Source of the DNA: Anaerolineales bacterium
GTDB lineage: Bacteria > Chloroflexota > Anaerolineae > Anaerolineales > Villigracilaceae
Direction of reading: 5' to 3'
Assembly: GCA_016744335.1 (NCBI GenBank)
Contig: JADGEO010000004.1
Coordinates: 47,043 to 111,042 of the forward strand
DNA: 64,000 nucleotides
In this document: piece by piece, positions 32,699 to 41,459 of the stretch
Layout of the letters: each line of letters opens with the position of its first letter
How positions within the stretch are numbered: position 1 is the stretch's first letter
Made by a program: the position numbers and the translations under genes
The notes under the pieces: model-generated
The model's input: only the letters and a program-made list of their open reading frames with translations
What the model was told of the DNA's origin: nothing
Databases searched by the model: none

Positions 32699-34237
32699 AT
32701 GTTAAAAAATAAAACGTTCTTAATTTTTCTTATCCTGGCTATTGGTCTTTCTGCTTGCGGCACACAAAGCGCAACGGAAACCTTGCCGACTACTGTTGAA
32801 GACACAACCAGCCCTCAAGATACACCCAGTAGCGAATATACATACACTATCGTTGATACCGATCAAACTTGGTGTCTTTCTGATAGCGAAGCGGTAGAGT
32901 GTGGTGAAGTTTTTGTCGGGCAAGATGCCCAGTACGAAGGTTTACAGCCTTCCTATCAAGATAATGGCGACGGCACGGTCACTGATCTCAACACCAGTTT
33001 GATGTGGATTCAGGATGCTGGCGATAAAACATATTACACCGATGCCATGGAAGAACTGGAAACCTACACCTTTGCCGGTTATGATGACTGGCGTTTGCCG
33101 ACGATCAAAGAACTTTACTCACTGGCACTCTTCAGCGGTGTGGATGCAAGTATGGCAAGCAGCAGCGATGTAGATGGATTATGGCCGCTAATTGATGAAG
33201 ATTATTTCGTCTTTCTCTATGGCGACGAAAGTGGCGGCAACCGTGTGATCGATTCTCAGTGGCTGACCAGCAGTATCTACGTTTCAACAGTGAATGAAGG
33301 TCAAAGCTGTTTCTTCGGCTTTAATTTTTCTGATGGTCGTATCAAATGCTACGGTCTCGACGCTACACCAGCGGGCGGCTACTTCGCGCAGTATGTGCGC
33401 GGTGGTGAGGGCTACGGCGAAAATGATTACGTTGAAAATGGCGATGACTCCATCACCGATAACGCCACAGGCTTGACCTGGACACAAAATGACAGCGGTG
33501 AAGGGCTTGATTTCGACAGTGCACTCAACTACTGTGAAGCACTTTCTTTAGGTGACTCAGATGATTGGCGTTTGCCAAATATCAAAGAGTTGCATAGCCT
33601 TGTTGATTACAGCCGCTCACCGGACACCACCGACAGTGCGGCAATTGACCCATTGTTTAACATGACCCAAATCATCAACGAGGCCGGTGAAGATGATTAC
33701 GGTGCATATTGGAGCGGTACCACGCTAATCAGCTATCCCAGCAATGTCGGTGCAGTTACCTACATCTCTTTCGGGCGGGCACTTGGGTATCAGGAACAAT
33801 ACGGCGGCTGGGTAGATGTACACGGTGCGGGCGCACAACGTAGCGACCCCAAAGTGCCAAGCGAAGAAACGTATGAATTTGGACACGGGCCGCAGGGGGA
33901 CGCAGTGCGCCAGTATAACTATGTGCTGTGTGTCAGCGGCGGTGTGGCAGAACCATCCGATGGTGATGATCCCTCAACATTGCTTCTATCCGATGTAGAG
34001 ATAGAGTCGATGGAAGGTGGCGATGTGCCAACTGTTGACGGAGCAGACTCACAGGAAGGTGGAGGTGAACTTGATCTCGTCTCTGCGGCTACAGAGCTTG
34101 GCATTACCGAAGATGCATTGAAAGCCGCATTGGGTGAACCCGGTCAAGATGCTCCAGATTTTGCAGTTGTCGCCGCAACACTCGGCATCAGCGAAGAAGT
34201 GCTTATGGAAGCTCTTGGCGTTACAAGCCAGCCATAA
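32699..34237 (+). CDS. Secreted lipoprotein with two Lcl (DUF1566) domains and C-terminal LGVTEEAL-type repeats (paralogue)
   Basis: 512 residues from ATG 32699 (MLKNKTFLIFLILAIGLSAC), which follows AAAGGAGC; an upstream extension of the frame lacks a signal peptide. Same plan as the preceding gene: lipobox, short acidic linker, two DUF1566 modules (TDLNTSLMWIQDAGDKTYY, DWRLPTIKELYSLALF; ITDNATGLTWTQNDSGEGLD, DWRLPNIKELHSLVDYSRSP), and a C-terminal pair DLVSAATELGITEDALKAAL and DFAVVAATLGISEEVLMEAL. Both proteins also share the IDSQW and FGRALG/LGRSMG segments. A tandem duplication followed by divergence is likely. A terminator follows. Confidence 0.85.
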   Translation: MLKNKTFLIFLILAIGLSACGTQSATETLPTTVEDTTSPQDTPSSEYTYTIVDTDQTWCLSDSEAVECGEVFVGQDAQYEGLQPSYQDNGDGTVTDLNTSLMWIQDAGDKTYYTDAMEELETYTFAGYDDWRLPTIKELYSLALFSGVDASMASSSDVDGLWPLIDEDYFVFLYGDESGGNRVIDSQWLTSSIYVSTVNEGQSCFFGFNFSDGRIKCYGLDATPAGGYFAQYVRGGEGYGENDYVENGDDSITDNATGLTWTQNDSGEGLDFDSALNYCEALSLGDSDDWRLPNIKELHSLVDYSRSPDTTDSAAIDPLFNMTQIINEAGEDDYGAYWSGTTLISYPSNVGAVTYISFGRALGYQEQYGGWVDVHGAGAQRSDPKVPSEETYEFGHGPQGDAVRQYNYVLCVSGGVAEPSDGDDPSTLLLSDVEIESMEGGDVPTVDGADSQEGGGELDLVSAATELGITEDALKAALGEPGQDAPDFAVVAATLGISEEVLMEALGVTSQP

Positions 34238-34258
34238 GTTAAATCTATAAACTCTATA

Positions 34259-34297
34259 AGTGGTTGCTTTCTTTAGGAAGGCAACCACTTTTGTTTT
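34259..34297 (+). terminator. Rho-independent terminator after the second Lcl gene
   Basis: AGTGGTTGC pairs with GCAACCACT (34259-34267 and 34281-34289) and is followed by TTTTGTTTT. Confidence 0.85.
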
Positions 34298-34312
34298 AAA
34301 AACTAAAGAAAA

Positions 34313-34356
34313 GCCAACAGCTTCTAAACAACTTCTGAATATCTTTTTTCTATACT
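34313..34356 (+). promoter_or_regulatory. Promoter with three 11-bp-spaced direct repeats (gene at 34522)
   Basis: GCCAACA (34313), CTAAACA (34324) and CTGAATA (34335) start exactly 11 bp apart. TATACT (34351-34356) begins 16 bp after the last repeat start, the same geometry as the two promoters upstream. Confidence 0.75.
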
Positions 34357-34400
34357 GTAGTCAACACAGGGGAAGAGTTCTCTTCCCATTTTTTTAAATT

Positions 34401-34519
34401 AGGAGAAGATTATAAACAGCAAGACAAAGTTTTTTACAAGATTAAGCGTAACTGCGATCAGTGATGAAGTTGGTATCATGGTCAGACTTATTGTATTAGG
34501 CACATCAACAGAGGAATAA
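34401..34519 (+). other. Vestigial start region in the leader of the ASST gene
   Basis: AGGAGAAG at 34401 is followed at RBS spacing by ATA instead of ATG (34412), then 35 sense codons (INSKTKFFTRLSV and on) ending in TAA at 34517 just before the real gene. Position and words parallel the starts of the two Lcl genes (AAAGGAGC then MYSKKLF or MLKNKTF). It looks like the dead 5' end of a third paralogue to which the ASST gene has been joined, or a very short leader peptide. Confidence 0.4.
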
Positions 34520-34521
34520 TA

Positions 34522-36144
34522 ATGAAAAAAAGAAGAATATTTCTACTAAGTTTACTAACGCTCGTTGCTATTTTAACGGGAGCCTGTTCAACACAAGAGC
34601 GGTCGATTCCTGTCCAAGAAATAGAAGTGGCTGTAGCCGAGAATGTAGTATCCACGCCCGATACAGCACCGTCCGAAATCTTCAATCCAACTCAAAATGC
34701 AGGCAGTGTCTCGTATCTTTTCTCGCCAATCCGCTCTAAAACAACTTATTTGATGGATGCGGATGGCAATGCGCTGAAAACTTGGGAGAGTGCGTATACA
34801 CCTGGAAACGCCGTTTATTTGCTCGAAAATGGAAATTTACTGCGTACAGGCTCAATAAAAAACACGCATTTCAGTGCCGGCGGCGCAGGTGGAATTGTCG
34901 AAGAAATTGCACCAGACGGATCGGTTGTGTGGTCATATCAATATGCGGATGATTATGTGCAACAACACCATGATGTAGAGCAAATGCCAAATGGCAATAT
35001 CCTGATGATTGCTTGGGAACTTAAATCTCAAGCGGATGCGATCGCCGCCGGACGTGACCCGAGCTTGCTGAGCGAAGGTGAACTCTGGCCCGACCACATC
35101 ATTGAGCTGAACCCAGCCAACAACACCATTATTTGGGAATGGCATCTTTGGGATCATCTGGTGCAAGATTATGATGCCAGCAAAGATAATTATGGCACTG
35201 TTAGCGAGCACCCAGAGTTGGTTGATGTAAATCACACCACCCGCAAAGCCGCTGCAGATTGGAACCATACCAATTCGATTGACTATAATGCCGAGCTTGA
35301 TCAAATCTTGCTCAGCGTGCATGGCTTTAGTGAAATCTGGATTATTAACCACGCTACAACAACTGAAACAGCGGCTGGCACAGCAGGAGATTTACTCTAT
35401 CGCTGGGGAAACCCACAGACGTATGATGCAGGCAGTGCCAGTGACCAGAAACTTTATACCCAACATGACGCACAATGGATTCCACCTGGAATACCGGGTG
35501 CAGGTAATATCCTAGTTTTCAATAATGGCGACCAACGAATGCGTGCTTATTCATCTGTTGACGAAATCGTACTGCCACTTAATGCTGATGGGAGTTACTC
35601 TCTCTCTGGCACAGCTTATGCCCCCGTTACGCCAATATGGACTTATATAGCCGATACCCCCTCAGACTTTTATGCCGACCATATATCTGGCGCACAACGC
35701 CTTAGCAATGGAAATACACTAATTTGCAATGGTACGGATGGTGTCTTTTTTGAGGTCACACCCGCTGGGGAGATTGTTTGGCATTATGATTTTGGAGAAC
35801 AAGTCTTCCGTGTCATTCGCTATGAAGCTGATTATGCAGGTCTGCCAAATGTGGCTTCAGAATCTGTATCTTCAATCCCAACATCATCGAATGAAAAAAA
35901 CACTGATGGAGAGGCTGAGCAAAATAATAATCAGCAAGGACAAAATCTGCAACTCGATTTTGTAGCAGCCTCTGCAAAGTTGGGGGTTACTGAAGAAGCA
36001 CTGAAAGCCGCTTTCGGGGAGTTAAATCAGGGAAAACCTGATCTCATAGCTGTTGCTACGCAGTTAGGCGTATCCACACAAGCGTTGCGCGATGCTCTAG
36101 GGCTTCCCGCTGGAAATTCACCCGGTGGGGAAGGTTCTAATTGA
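34522..36144 (+). CDS. Arylsulfotransferase (ASST) family lipoprotein with C-terminal LGVTEEAL repeats
   Basis: 540 residues. FLLSLLTLVAILTGACS gives a lipobox. Residues about 60-440 form a beta-propeller of the ASST type: TTYLMDADGNALKTWES, VYLLENGNLLRTG, GGIVEEIAPDGSVVWSYQY, HHDVEQMPNGNILMIAWE, DWNHTNSIDYNAELDQILLS, YTQHDAQWIPPG and LSNGNTLICNGTDGVFFEV. The conserved histidines (QHHDVE, NHTNS, QHDAQW) are those expected around the sulfo-transfer site. The C-terminus carries DFVAASAKLGVTEEALKAAF and DLIAVATQLGVSTQALRDAL, the same tail as the two Lcl lipoproteins. Role probably sulfate-ester transfer at the cell surface; substrate unknown. Confidence 0.88.
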   Translation: MKKRRIFLLSLLTLVAILTGACSTQERSIPVQEIEVAVAENVVSTPDTAPSEIFNPTQNAGSVSYLFSPIRSKTTYLMDADGNALKTWESAYTPGNAVYLLENGNLLRTGSIKNTHFSAGGAGGIVEEIAPDGSVVWSYQYADDYVQQHHDVEQMPNGNILMIAWELKSQADAIAAGRDPSLLSEGELWPDHIIELNPANNTIIWEWHLWDHLVQDYDASKDNYGTVSEHPELVDVNHTTRKAAADWNHTNSIDYNAELDQILLSVHGFSEIWIINHATTTETAAGTAGDLLYRWGNPQTYDAGSASDQKLYTQHDAQWIPPGIPGAGNILVFNNGDQRMRAYSSVDEIVLPLNADGSYSLSGTAYAPVTPIWTYIADTPSDFYADHISGAQRLSNGNTLICNGTDGVFFEVTPAGEIVWHYDFGEQVFRVIRYEADYAGLPNVASESVSSIPTSSNEKNTDGEAEQNNNQQGQNLQLDFVAASAKLGVTEEALKAAFGELNQGKPDLIAVATQLGVSTQALRDALGLPAGNSPGGEGSN

Positions 36145-36691
36145 TGAAATAGACTAAGTGAGCGTCTGAAGACAACTTCCCGAAAGATATATCGCAAAGA
36201 CATGTAGAGCACAAAGTTTTTTTGTGCCCTGCATGTCTTTGTTGTGAAGTTTTATGATACTTCCATACTGATTTCATAACAGTATCTATAGAATTAGGTG
36301 TTATTCTGTAAGGTCCCAACTAAGCCTATATATCGCCAAGCAAACCCGAGACACGGTCGTCTCGCAGGGTGAAATTCCTGTTGATATGCAAGATTTTCCT
36401 TAGTCTCGATCTGTCGTCAAAAGTGTCACCTCTGTTACATCTCCCCCGAATATACCCTTTGGTAGTAATAATCAAGTACAATATAATTAAGTCACTAAGA
36501 TTTTTAGTAGTGGCTCTAAAGTAAGTGAGAAGTCTTTCGTAGCAAGGGCGGCTAAAGTCACCAGACTTTGGCTTTTTGCTAAAAAGCTAAAATTGGGAGA
36601 TCTCGGACACCAAGCTATCACTTACTTAAAGTCTACTATTAGATTTTTTTGTGAAGACGTGCTGATTCATAATTAAATGGGTAGATCAAAT
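36145..36691. other. 547-bp gene-free stretch
   Basis: Starts with an imperfect inverted repeat (AAGACATGTAGAGCACAAAG, then CTTTGTTGTGAAG) that may end the ASST transcript. The middle part (about 36330-36420) has structured-RNA-like text with GGTCGTCTCGCAGGGTGAAA, reminiscent of a group II intron domain but without a reverse transcriptase. The right part is the second copy of the 150-bp repeat. Confidence 0.4.
36501..36650 (-). repeat. About 150-bp dispersed repeat, copy 2 (opposite orientation to copy 1)
   Basis: The reverse complement of this stretch aligns from end to end with 2066-2218, sharing AATAGTA, ATCTCCC, TTTTTAGCAAAAAG, CTACGAAA and CCACTAC in the same order. It fills the leader of the solute-binding protein gene. 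Confidence 0.6.
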
Positions 36692-38122
36692 ATGAGAAAA
36701 AGAGATATGTTATTCTGGGGACTTCTAATTTTGATACTGGTTGCCTGTACGCGAACTCCAATTATTGGGCAGGAAACTGTATTAGTAACGCCTTCTGAAA
36801 GCCCTCCCCCTAGCAATACCCCCGATCCAATTCAAGAGATATGTCCTGACGGTGTCGTTGAAATCAGCATGGATGACTGGTCAAACACGGATGAAGCCTT
36901 AGAAGCCAGAGCTGAAATTATCACTGCTTTTAATTTGGCTCATCCCTGCATTGAAGTTCTCTTCGCAGACCAATTAAGTTTTGGGGCTGATGCCCTTCGA
37001 CTTGAGCAGATACGTTCAGGCACGGCATCTGACCTGATTGCAGTGGAATCTGTTTATATCCCTATCTATACAGAATCTGGAGGTTTGGCTGATCTAACTC
37101 CTTTCATTGAAGCAGACCCTAATTTTGACCCTGAAAAGATATATTTTGAAAGTGTCTGGAAAGCGGGGCATTATCAAGGCGTGCCGCGTGCTATCAATAA
37201 AGATTTCAGCACATCAGCAATATATATCAATACAGGCTTATTTGAAGAGGCGGGAATTCCCCTACCAGAGGAGGGCTGGACTTACGACGAGTATCTTGAG
37301 ATAGCACTTGCGCTAACACTTGATGAAAATGGCAATAATGCAAATAGCCCTGATTTTGATTCTGATAATATCGTACAGTACGGCACCGCTGTCCCCTATT
37401 GGGGTGGTGAAGGCTCAGTAGCCTGGTTCCGAGGCTTTGAAAATATCCTCTATTCTTTTGACGCTCATGCCATCGATTCAGAAGCGACAACAACTATAGG
37501 CTATTTGAATAGCCAAAATGCGCTGCAGGCTTGGGAATTTACACGCGATTTAGTTCATAAATATCATGTTGCTCCATCAGCCGAGGTTATAGACGCAGTT
37601 GGCGGAAACGACACCTTATTTAAAGAAGGTAAGCTGGCTATATCTGGGCATTATTGGGGACCTTGGTATCAGGAAGCCTTTAATATAGTTCCAGGGCTGA
37701 AGTGGACTGTTGTTCCACTCTCTACAGGACCAGGTGGGCATAAAGGTGTTATTATGTGGATGGGCTGGGGAATCAATCAAGAAACTGAACATCCAGAAGA
37801 GGCTTGGGAGTTACTTAAATGGTTAACTACCGAGCAAGGGCAAAGAGTGTATTCACGTAGAGCACTCACACAAGTCAAGTCTTTGGCGGTTGAGCTTCAA
37901 CGGATCAACGATCCTTTTTGGGGTGTTTTTCTTGCTGAAACAGAATATGTAGATAGTTTAGACGATGCGATGCATCCCGGATTTTTTCCTTGTGTTTCAG
38001 AAGGGGAAGCGGCAGAATTTTTGCTAAATACGTGGAAAGAAGATGGAGAGAAATTTGACCTTCAATTAGAATTAGCCCAAATCGCTCAAAAAGCTGATCA
38101 GTGTCTCAGTGACATAGAATAG
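36692..38122 (+). CDS. Extracellular solute-binding lipoprotein (ABC sugar-binding family 1), orphan
   Basis: MRKRDMLFWGLLILILVACT is a lipobox signal; a Thr/Ser/Pro linker follows. The mature domain is that of family 1 sugar-binding proteins: ISMDDWSNTDEALEARAEII, FNLAHPCIEVLF, GTASDLIAVE, GGLADLTPFIEADPNFD, FSTSAIYINTGLFEEAG followed by IPLPEEGWTYDEYLEIALAL, and KEGKLAISGHYWGPWY. No permease or ATPase gene is near. The diguanylate cyclase 79 bp downstream has a periplasmic sensor, so the binding protein may present a ligand to it. The start ATG 36692 lacks a good RBS; ATG 36677 is an alternative. Confidence 0.85.
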   Translation: MRKRDMLFWGLLILILVACTRTPIIGQETVLVTPSESPPPSNTPDPIQEICPDGVVEISMDDWSNTDEALEARAEIITAFNLAHPCIEVLFADQLSFGADALRLEQIRSGTASDLIAVESVYIPIYTESGGLADLTPFIEADPNFDPEKIYFESVWKAGHYQGVPRAINKDFSTSAIYINTGLFEEAGIPLPEEGWTYDEYLEIALALTLDENGNNANSPDFDSDNIVQYGTAVPYWGGEGSVAWFRGFENILYSFDAHAIDSEATTTIGYLNSQNALQAWEFTRDLVHKYHVAPSAEVIDAVGGNDTLFKEGKLAISGHYWGPWYQEAFNIVPGLKWTVVPLSTGPGGHKGVIMWMGWGINQETEHPEEAWELLKWLTTEQGQRVYSRRALTQVKSLAVELQRINDPFWGVFLAETEYVDSLDDAMHPGFFPCVSEGEAAEFLLNTWKEDGEKFDLQLELAQIAQKADQCLSDIE

Positions 38123-38201
38123 TTCCCTTTAGCATAAGTTTTTACACAGTGTTGCCGCCGAGTACAGCAAACTTTACATAGAGTAAGCATCTATACAAAT
38201 T

Positions 38202-40376
38202 ATGTCCATTAAGAAGAAAGATAGCACGAAAACTTTAGGGATTCAGAAACGCTACAAGCAGGGTAGCTTGCGGCGAACTTTATTAATTACTCTTTTATCA
38301 TTGACGCTAATTCCCATAGTCAGTATTAGCATTATCACTATTTGGGGGCAATATGAAAATAGCCGTGCACAAATTGTTAACCAATTAACTTCTGTAGCCG
38401 CCCTTAAAGAGACGCACCTTCTGAGTTGGTTTCATTCCCTATCATCTGATCTTGAGCTTGTTGTGGCAAACCCCAGTGTTCGAGCCAATATCTCCGAATT
38501 GATTGGAAGCCAACATAATGAAATTGTGGCGGCTTCTTGGCGAGGAGTGATAGAAGACACGCTAAAAGTTGCATTGGTACACGAAAATAAATTTGACGAG
38601 ATTTTCATTATTGATGAAAGGGGAAGAGTAATCATCTCTACAAATCCTAAACGAGATGCCCACGATTTCTCTGATGCTCTTTTTTTTCAAGAAAGTTTAA
38701 ACGCGCCTTTTGTGCAAGCCCCCTCTTATTCTCCATTATATGAAGAAATTGTTATCTTTGCGGCGGTCCCTCTTTACGATGGGGATGACCATTTATATGG
38801 AGTTCTTGCAGGAACTGCGACATTAGAAACCTTCAATGAATTTATGCTCGAGCGTGTAGGCCTTGGAGATACAGGTGAAACTTACTTGGTCAATGCGGAT
38901 CATATTATCCTAACCGAAGCGCGCTATATGTCAAATGAAGAAAGAGAAAAAGTATTTACTTGGGGGGTTGAAGAGGCTCTTCACAAAAAGAATAATGGTT
39001 ATGGAACTTATCCTAACTATCAAGATCCCCCCGTTTCTGTATTAGGTGTTTATCGTTGGGTTTCAGATTTAGAAGTTGCATTACTCGCCGAACAAAGCGA
39101 AGCAGAAGCATTTGCAAAGACGTATCAAAATATCAGTATTATTTTGAGCATCACGCTTCTTGCAATAATTATTACTGTTTTGGTTGTCTTTCGGGTTACG
39201 GGCAATATTGTAACTCCTTTAATAACGCTGATTACCATTGCCAAACGCGCAACCGCTGGAGACCTGACACAGAGAATTTCTTTGAACCGTAATGATGAAA
39301 TTGGCACTTTAGCTAATGTATTTAACAAAATGATGCTTCAATTACACAAGTCAATTGAGACTCTCGAAGATCGTGTGGCAGAACGAATAAATGAAATTTT
39401 AAGAGCCAATACACGCCTCACATATGAAGTTGTAGAACGACAACATGCTGAAGAAGATTTGCGCGAATCGCAACAACGACTCTCCCTTCATGTTGAGCAG
39501 ACAATTTTAGCCGTAGTTGAGTGGAATTTGAATTTTGAGGTAACTGAATGGAATCTAGGTGCCGAAAGAATTTTTGGCTATAAAAAAGAAGAAGCCGTCG
39601 GGCAACACGCCCAATTTATAGTACCTGAAACAGCTTATACAGAAGTAGAAAAAATCTGGGAGCAATTGCTAAAAGAAAAAGGCGGGGTTCGCGGTTCAAA
39701 TGAAAATATCACCAACGATGGTCAAGTCATCTATTGCGAATGGCATAATACTCCTCTCGTTAGCCCAGAGGGAGAAATCATAGGCGTTGCCTCACTCGTT
39801 CAGGACATTACAGAGCGTAAAAAAAACGAAAAAGCATTAAAGCAGGCAAGTTTCGAGCTTGAACGCTTAACTTTAATAGACGACCTAACACAAATTTCTA
39901 ACCGCCGACATTTTTATACATCTCTGGAAAAAGAATGGAAAGAACTATCACGAACGAGGAAAAAGTTGAGCTTGATTATGTGTGATATTGATTATTTTAA
40001 AGAATTTAACGACTCCTACGGTCACCTAATGGGAGATGAATGTCTTTATCAAGTTGCCCAAGTTATCAGTCAGGCAAGCAAACGCCCAAGAGATATTATT
40101 GCACGATATGGTGGTGAAGAATTTGTCATCCTTTTACCAAACACAGGGGAAAAAGGAGCAGAAGCAATTGTAAAATCCATACAGGCAGAACTCAAAACCC
40201 TTTCTTTTTTCAAAAAAGAATCTACCCCCATCAAAGCAGTCACCTTAAGTTTTGGCATTTCTTATATAATTCCCTCCTCTAAAACAAAACCAGAAGATTT
40301 GATAGATGCCGCAGATCAGGCACTTTATGAAGCAAAAAATAATGGAAGAAACAGAGTAGCTTTTAAAATTATTTAG
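38202..40376 (+). CDS. Membrane sensor diguanylate cyclase (dCache-HAMP-PAS-GGDEF)
   Basis: 724 residues. A membrane helix (LRRTLLITLLSLTLIPIVSI) near residue 30 and a second (ISIILSITLLAIIITVLVVF) near residue 315 bracket an extracytoplasmic double-Cache-like sensor (KFDEIFIIDERGRVIISTNP; DTGETYLVNADHII). HAMP (residues about 335-390), a short coiled coil and a PAS domain (QTILAVVEWNLNFEVTEWNL, ending QDITERKKNEKAL) follow. The GGDEF domain has CDIDYFKEFNDSYGHLMGDE and RYGGEEFVILLP near residue 637, with an RPRD inhibitory site five residues before GGEEF, so an active, product-inhibited cyclase is predicted. The solute-binding protein upstream may be its ligand carrier. Confidence 0.92.
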   Translation: MSIKKKDSTKTLGIQKRYKQGSLRRTLLITLLSLTLIPIVSISIITIWGQYENSRAQIVNQLTSVAALKETHLLSWFHSLSSDLELVVANPSVRANISELIGSQHNEIVAASWRGVIEDTLKVALVHENKFDEIFIIDERGRVIISTNPKRDAHDFSDALFFQESLNAPFVQAPSYSPLYEEIVIFAAVPLYDGDDHLYGVLAGTATLETFNEFMLERVGLGDTGETYLVNADHIILTEARYMSNEEREKVFTWGVEEALHKKNNGYGTYPNYQDPPVSVLGVYRWVSDLEVALLAEQSEAEAFAKTYQNISIILSITLLAIIITVLVVFRVTGNIVTPLITLITIAKRATAGDLTQRISLNRNDEIGTLANVFNKMMLQLHKSIETLEDRVAERINEILRANTRLTYEVVERQHAEEDLRESQQRLSLHVEQTILAVVEWNLNFEVTEWNLGAERIFGYKKEEAVGQHAQFIVPETAYTEVEKIWEQLLKEKGGVRGSNENITNDGQVIYCEWHNTPLVSPEGEIIGVASLVQDITERKKNEKALKQASFELERLTLIDDLTQISNRRHFYTSLEKEWKELSRTRKKLSLIMCDIDYFKEFNDSYGHLMGDECLYQVAQVISQASKRPRDIIARYGGEEFVILLPNTGEKGAEAIVKSIQAELKTLSFFKKESTPIKAVTLSFGISYIIPSSKTKPEDLIDAADQALYEAKNNGRNRVAFKII

Positions 40377-40733
40377 CTGTTATAACCTAAAACATCTGGT
40401 TCGTTTGTAATTACCCTGACAGAACTAATTTGTCGGGATTTTTTTTGATTGGATAAAGAGAGACGCTCTTGGGTTTAAGCTTGTGCCCCATTAATGGGCA
40501 GACGTGCGTCTCCTACTTAACGTGACATTTATGTCGCAGTTTTTCAGATGCAAGATAAATCTTGCGGTACGGGGGCAATCTATCCAGTAGGGGGAAAATA
40601 GAGCAAATCGAACCTAGGAACTATAAAATGGTGAAAGTATATATAATCTTTAAGCAGAAGGTCATAGTGCAAATTGAGGCAATTAGCGTAAAATAACCCC
40701 CAACCTCATTAATGTACGTTCTGGAGATAGCTT
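40377..40733. other. 357-bp gap with hairpins
   Basis: No gene seen. Besides the terminator it holds a long imperfect hairpin (GAGACGCTC with GTGCGTCTC, inner GCCCCATTAATGGGC, about 40459-40512) and a short palindrome GTGACATTTATGTCGC (40522-40537) that recurs twice at 48354-48398. Confidence 0.5.
40414..40446 (+). terminator. Rho-independent terminator after the diguanylate cyclase gene
   Basis: CCCTGACA pairs with TGTCGGG across an A/T-rich loop and is followed by ATTTTTTTT. Confidence 0.85.
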
Positions 40734-41459
40734 ATGAACAAACTCTCTCACCAAATGCTTATATTGGGCATCATCATTGTGGCTTTTGCAATTGCATTTT
40801 CGATGGTGGTCAGCACCGAAATGAGCACCTACCACCAAGGGGAAGAACTTTACCTCCCCACACCCGAAGAAGATGCCTGTTTGCACTGCCATATTGCCGG
40901 ATCTGCCCCTGCCCCTCAAGTGCCTAACTACCGTTGGATTACTTTTGGCTCGGCTGGTTTGCTCTTTCTCTTCGGCATTACCCGCAACCTTAGTGTGTGG
41001 AAAACACGTGATGAAAATTGGCAATATCGCTGGATGCCCCCACTAAGCAAAATAATAGCAGGGTTATTTCTCATTCAGATTATTGCTGGCATTGTGCTGG
41101 TTTTCTTTGCTAAACCCATGCCCGAAGGACTTCTCGATACTGCCGTGAGTTTCGATTATGTTCTTAGAGCCATTCATTGGGGAAGCGGGATTCTGCTCTT
41201 CATTACCACCCTTATATTTAGTTTTCTTGGTTCTCAAGCCTTTAAAGAGCAACGCATATTTTGGGGAAGCCTATTTGTCTTAGAGCTACTTGGTGGTCTT
41301 TACGCTATGAACCAACTCTCCCTCGCCTACCTACGAGCCGATTGGGTCATCACCCTCACCCCAGCGTATATATATGCCCTTCACCTGCTACTGCTTCCCT
41401 CAATAATCGCCAGTCTTATGAGCCTATATTTCACCAGAACGGAGAAATCAAATGACTAA
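40734..41459 (+). CDS. Membrane-bound c-type cytochrome-like protein
   Basis: 241 residues, with one N-terminal membrane helix (MLILGIIIVAFAIAFSMVVS) and five further hydrophobic segments. Between the first and second helix EEDACLHCHIAGSAP holds a single CxxCH haem c motif, so this loop should face outside. The later helices have histidines (AIHWGSG, YALHLLLLPS) that could bind haem b. It overlaps the next gene by 8 bp, and the two probably form a membrane complex passing electrons between a quinone pool and the Fe-S oxidoreductase. Not recognised as a named family. Confidence 0.7.
   Translation: MNKLSHQMLILGIIIVAFAIAFSMVVSTEMSTYHQGEELYLPTPEEDACLHCHIAGSAPAPQVPNYRWITFGSAGLLFLFGITRNLSVWKTRDENWQYRWMPPLSKIIAGLFLIQIIAGIVLVFFAKPMPEGLLDTAVSFDYVLRAIHWGSGILLFITTLIFSFLGSQAFKEQRIFWGSLFVLELLGGLYAMNQLSLAYLRADWVITLTPAYIYALHLLLLPSIIASLMSLYFTRTEKSND

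Noticed and set aside
36145..36691. Cyclic di-GMP riboswitch near the diguanylate cyclase
   Set aside because: Parts such as GCAAACC-like text are present, but the GAAA tetraloop and the second conserved stem are missing.
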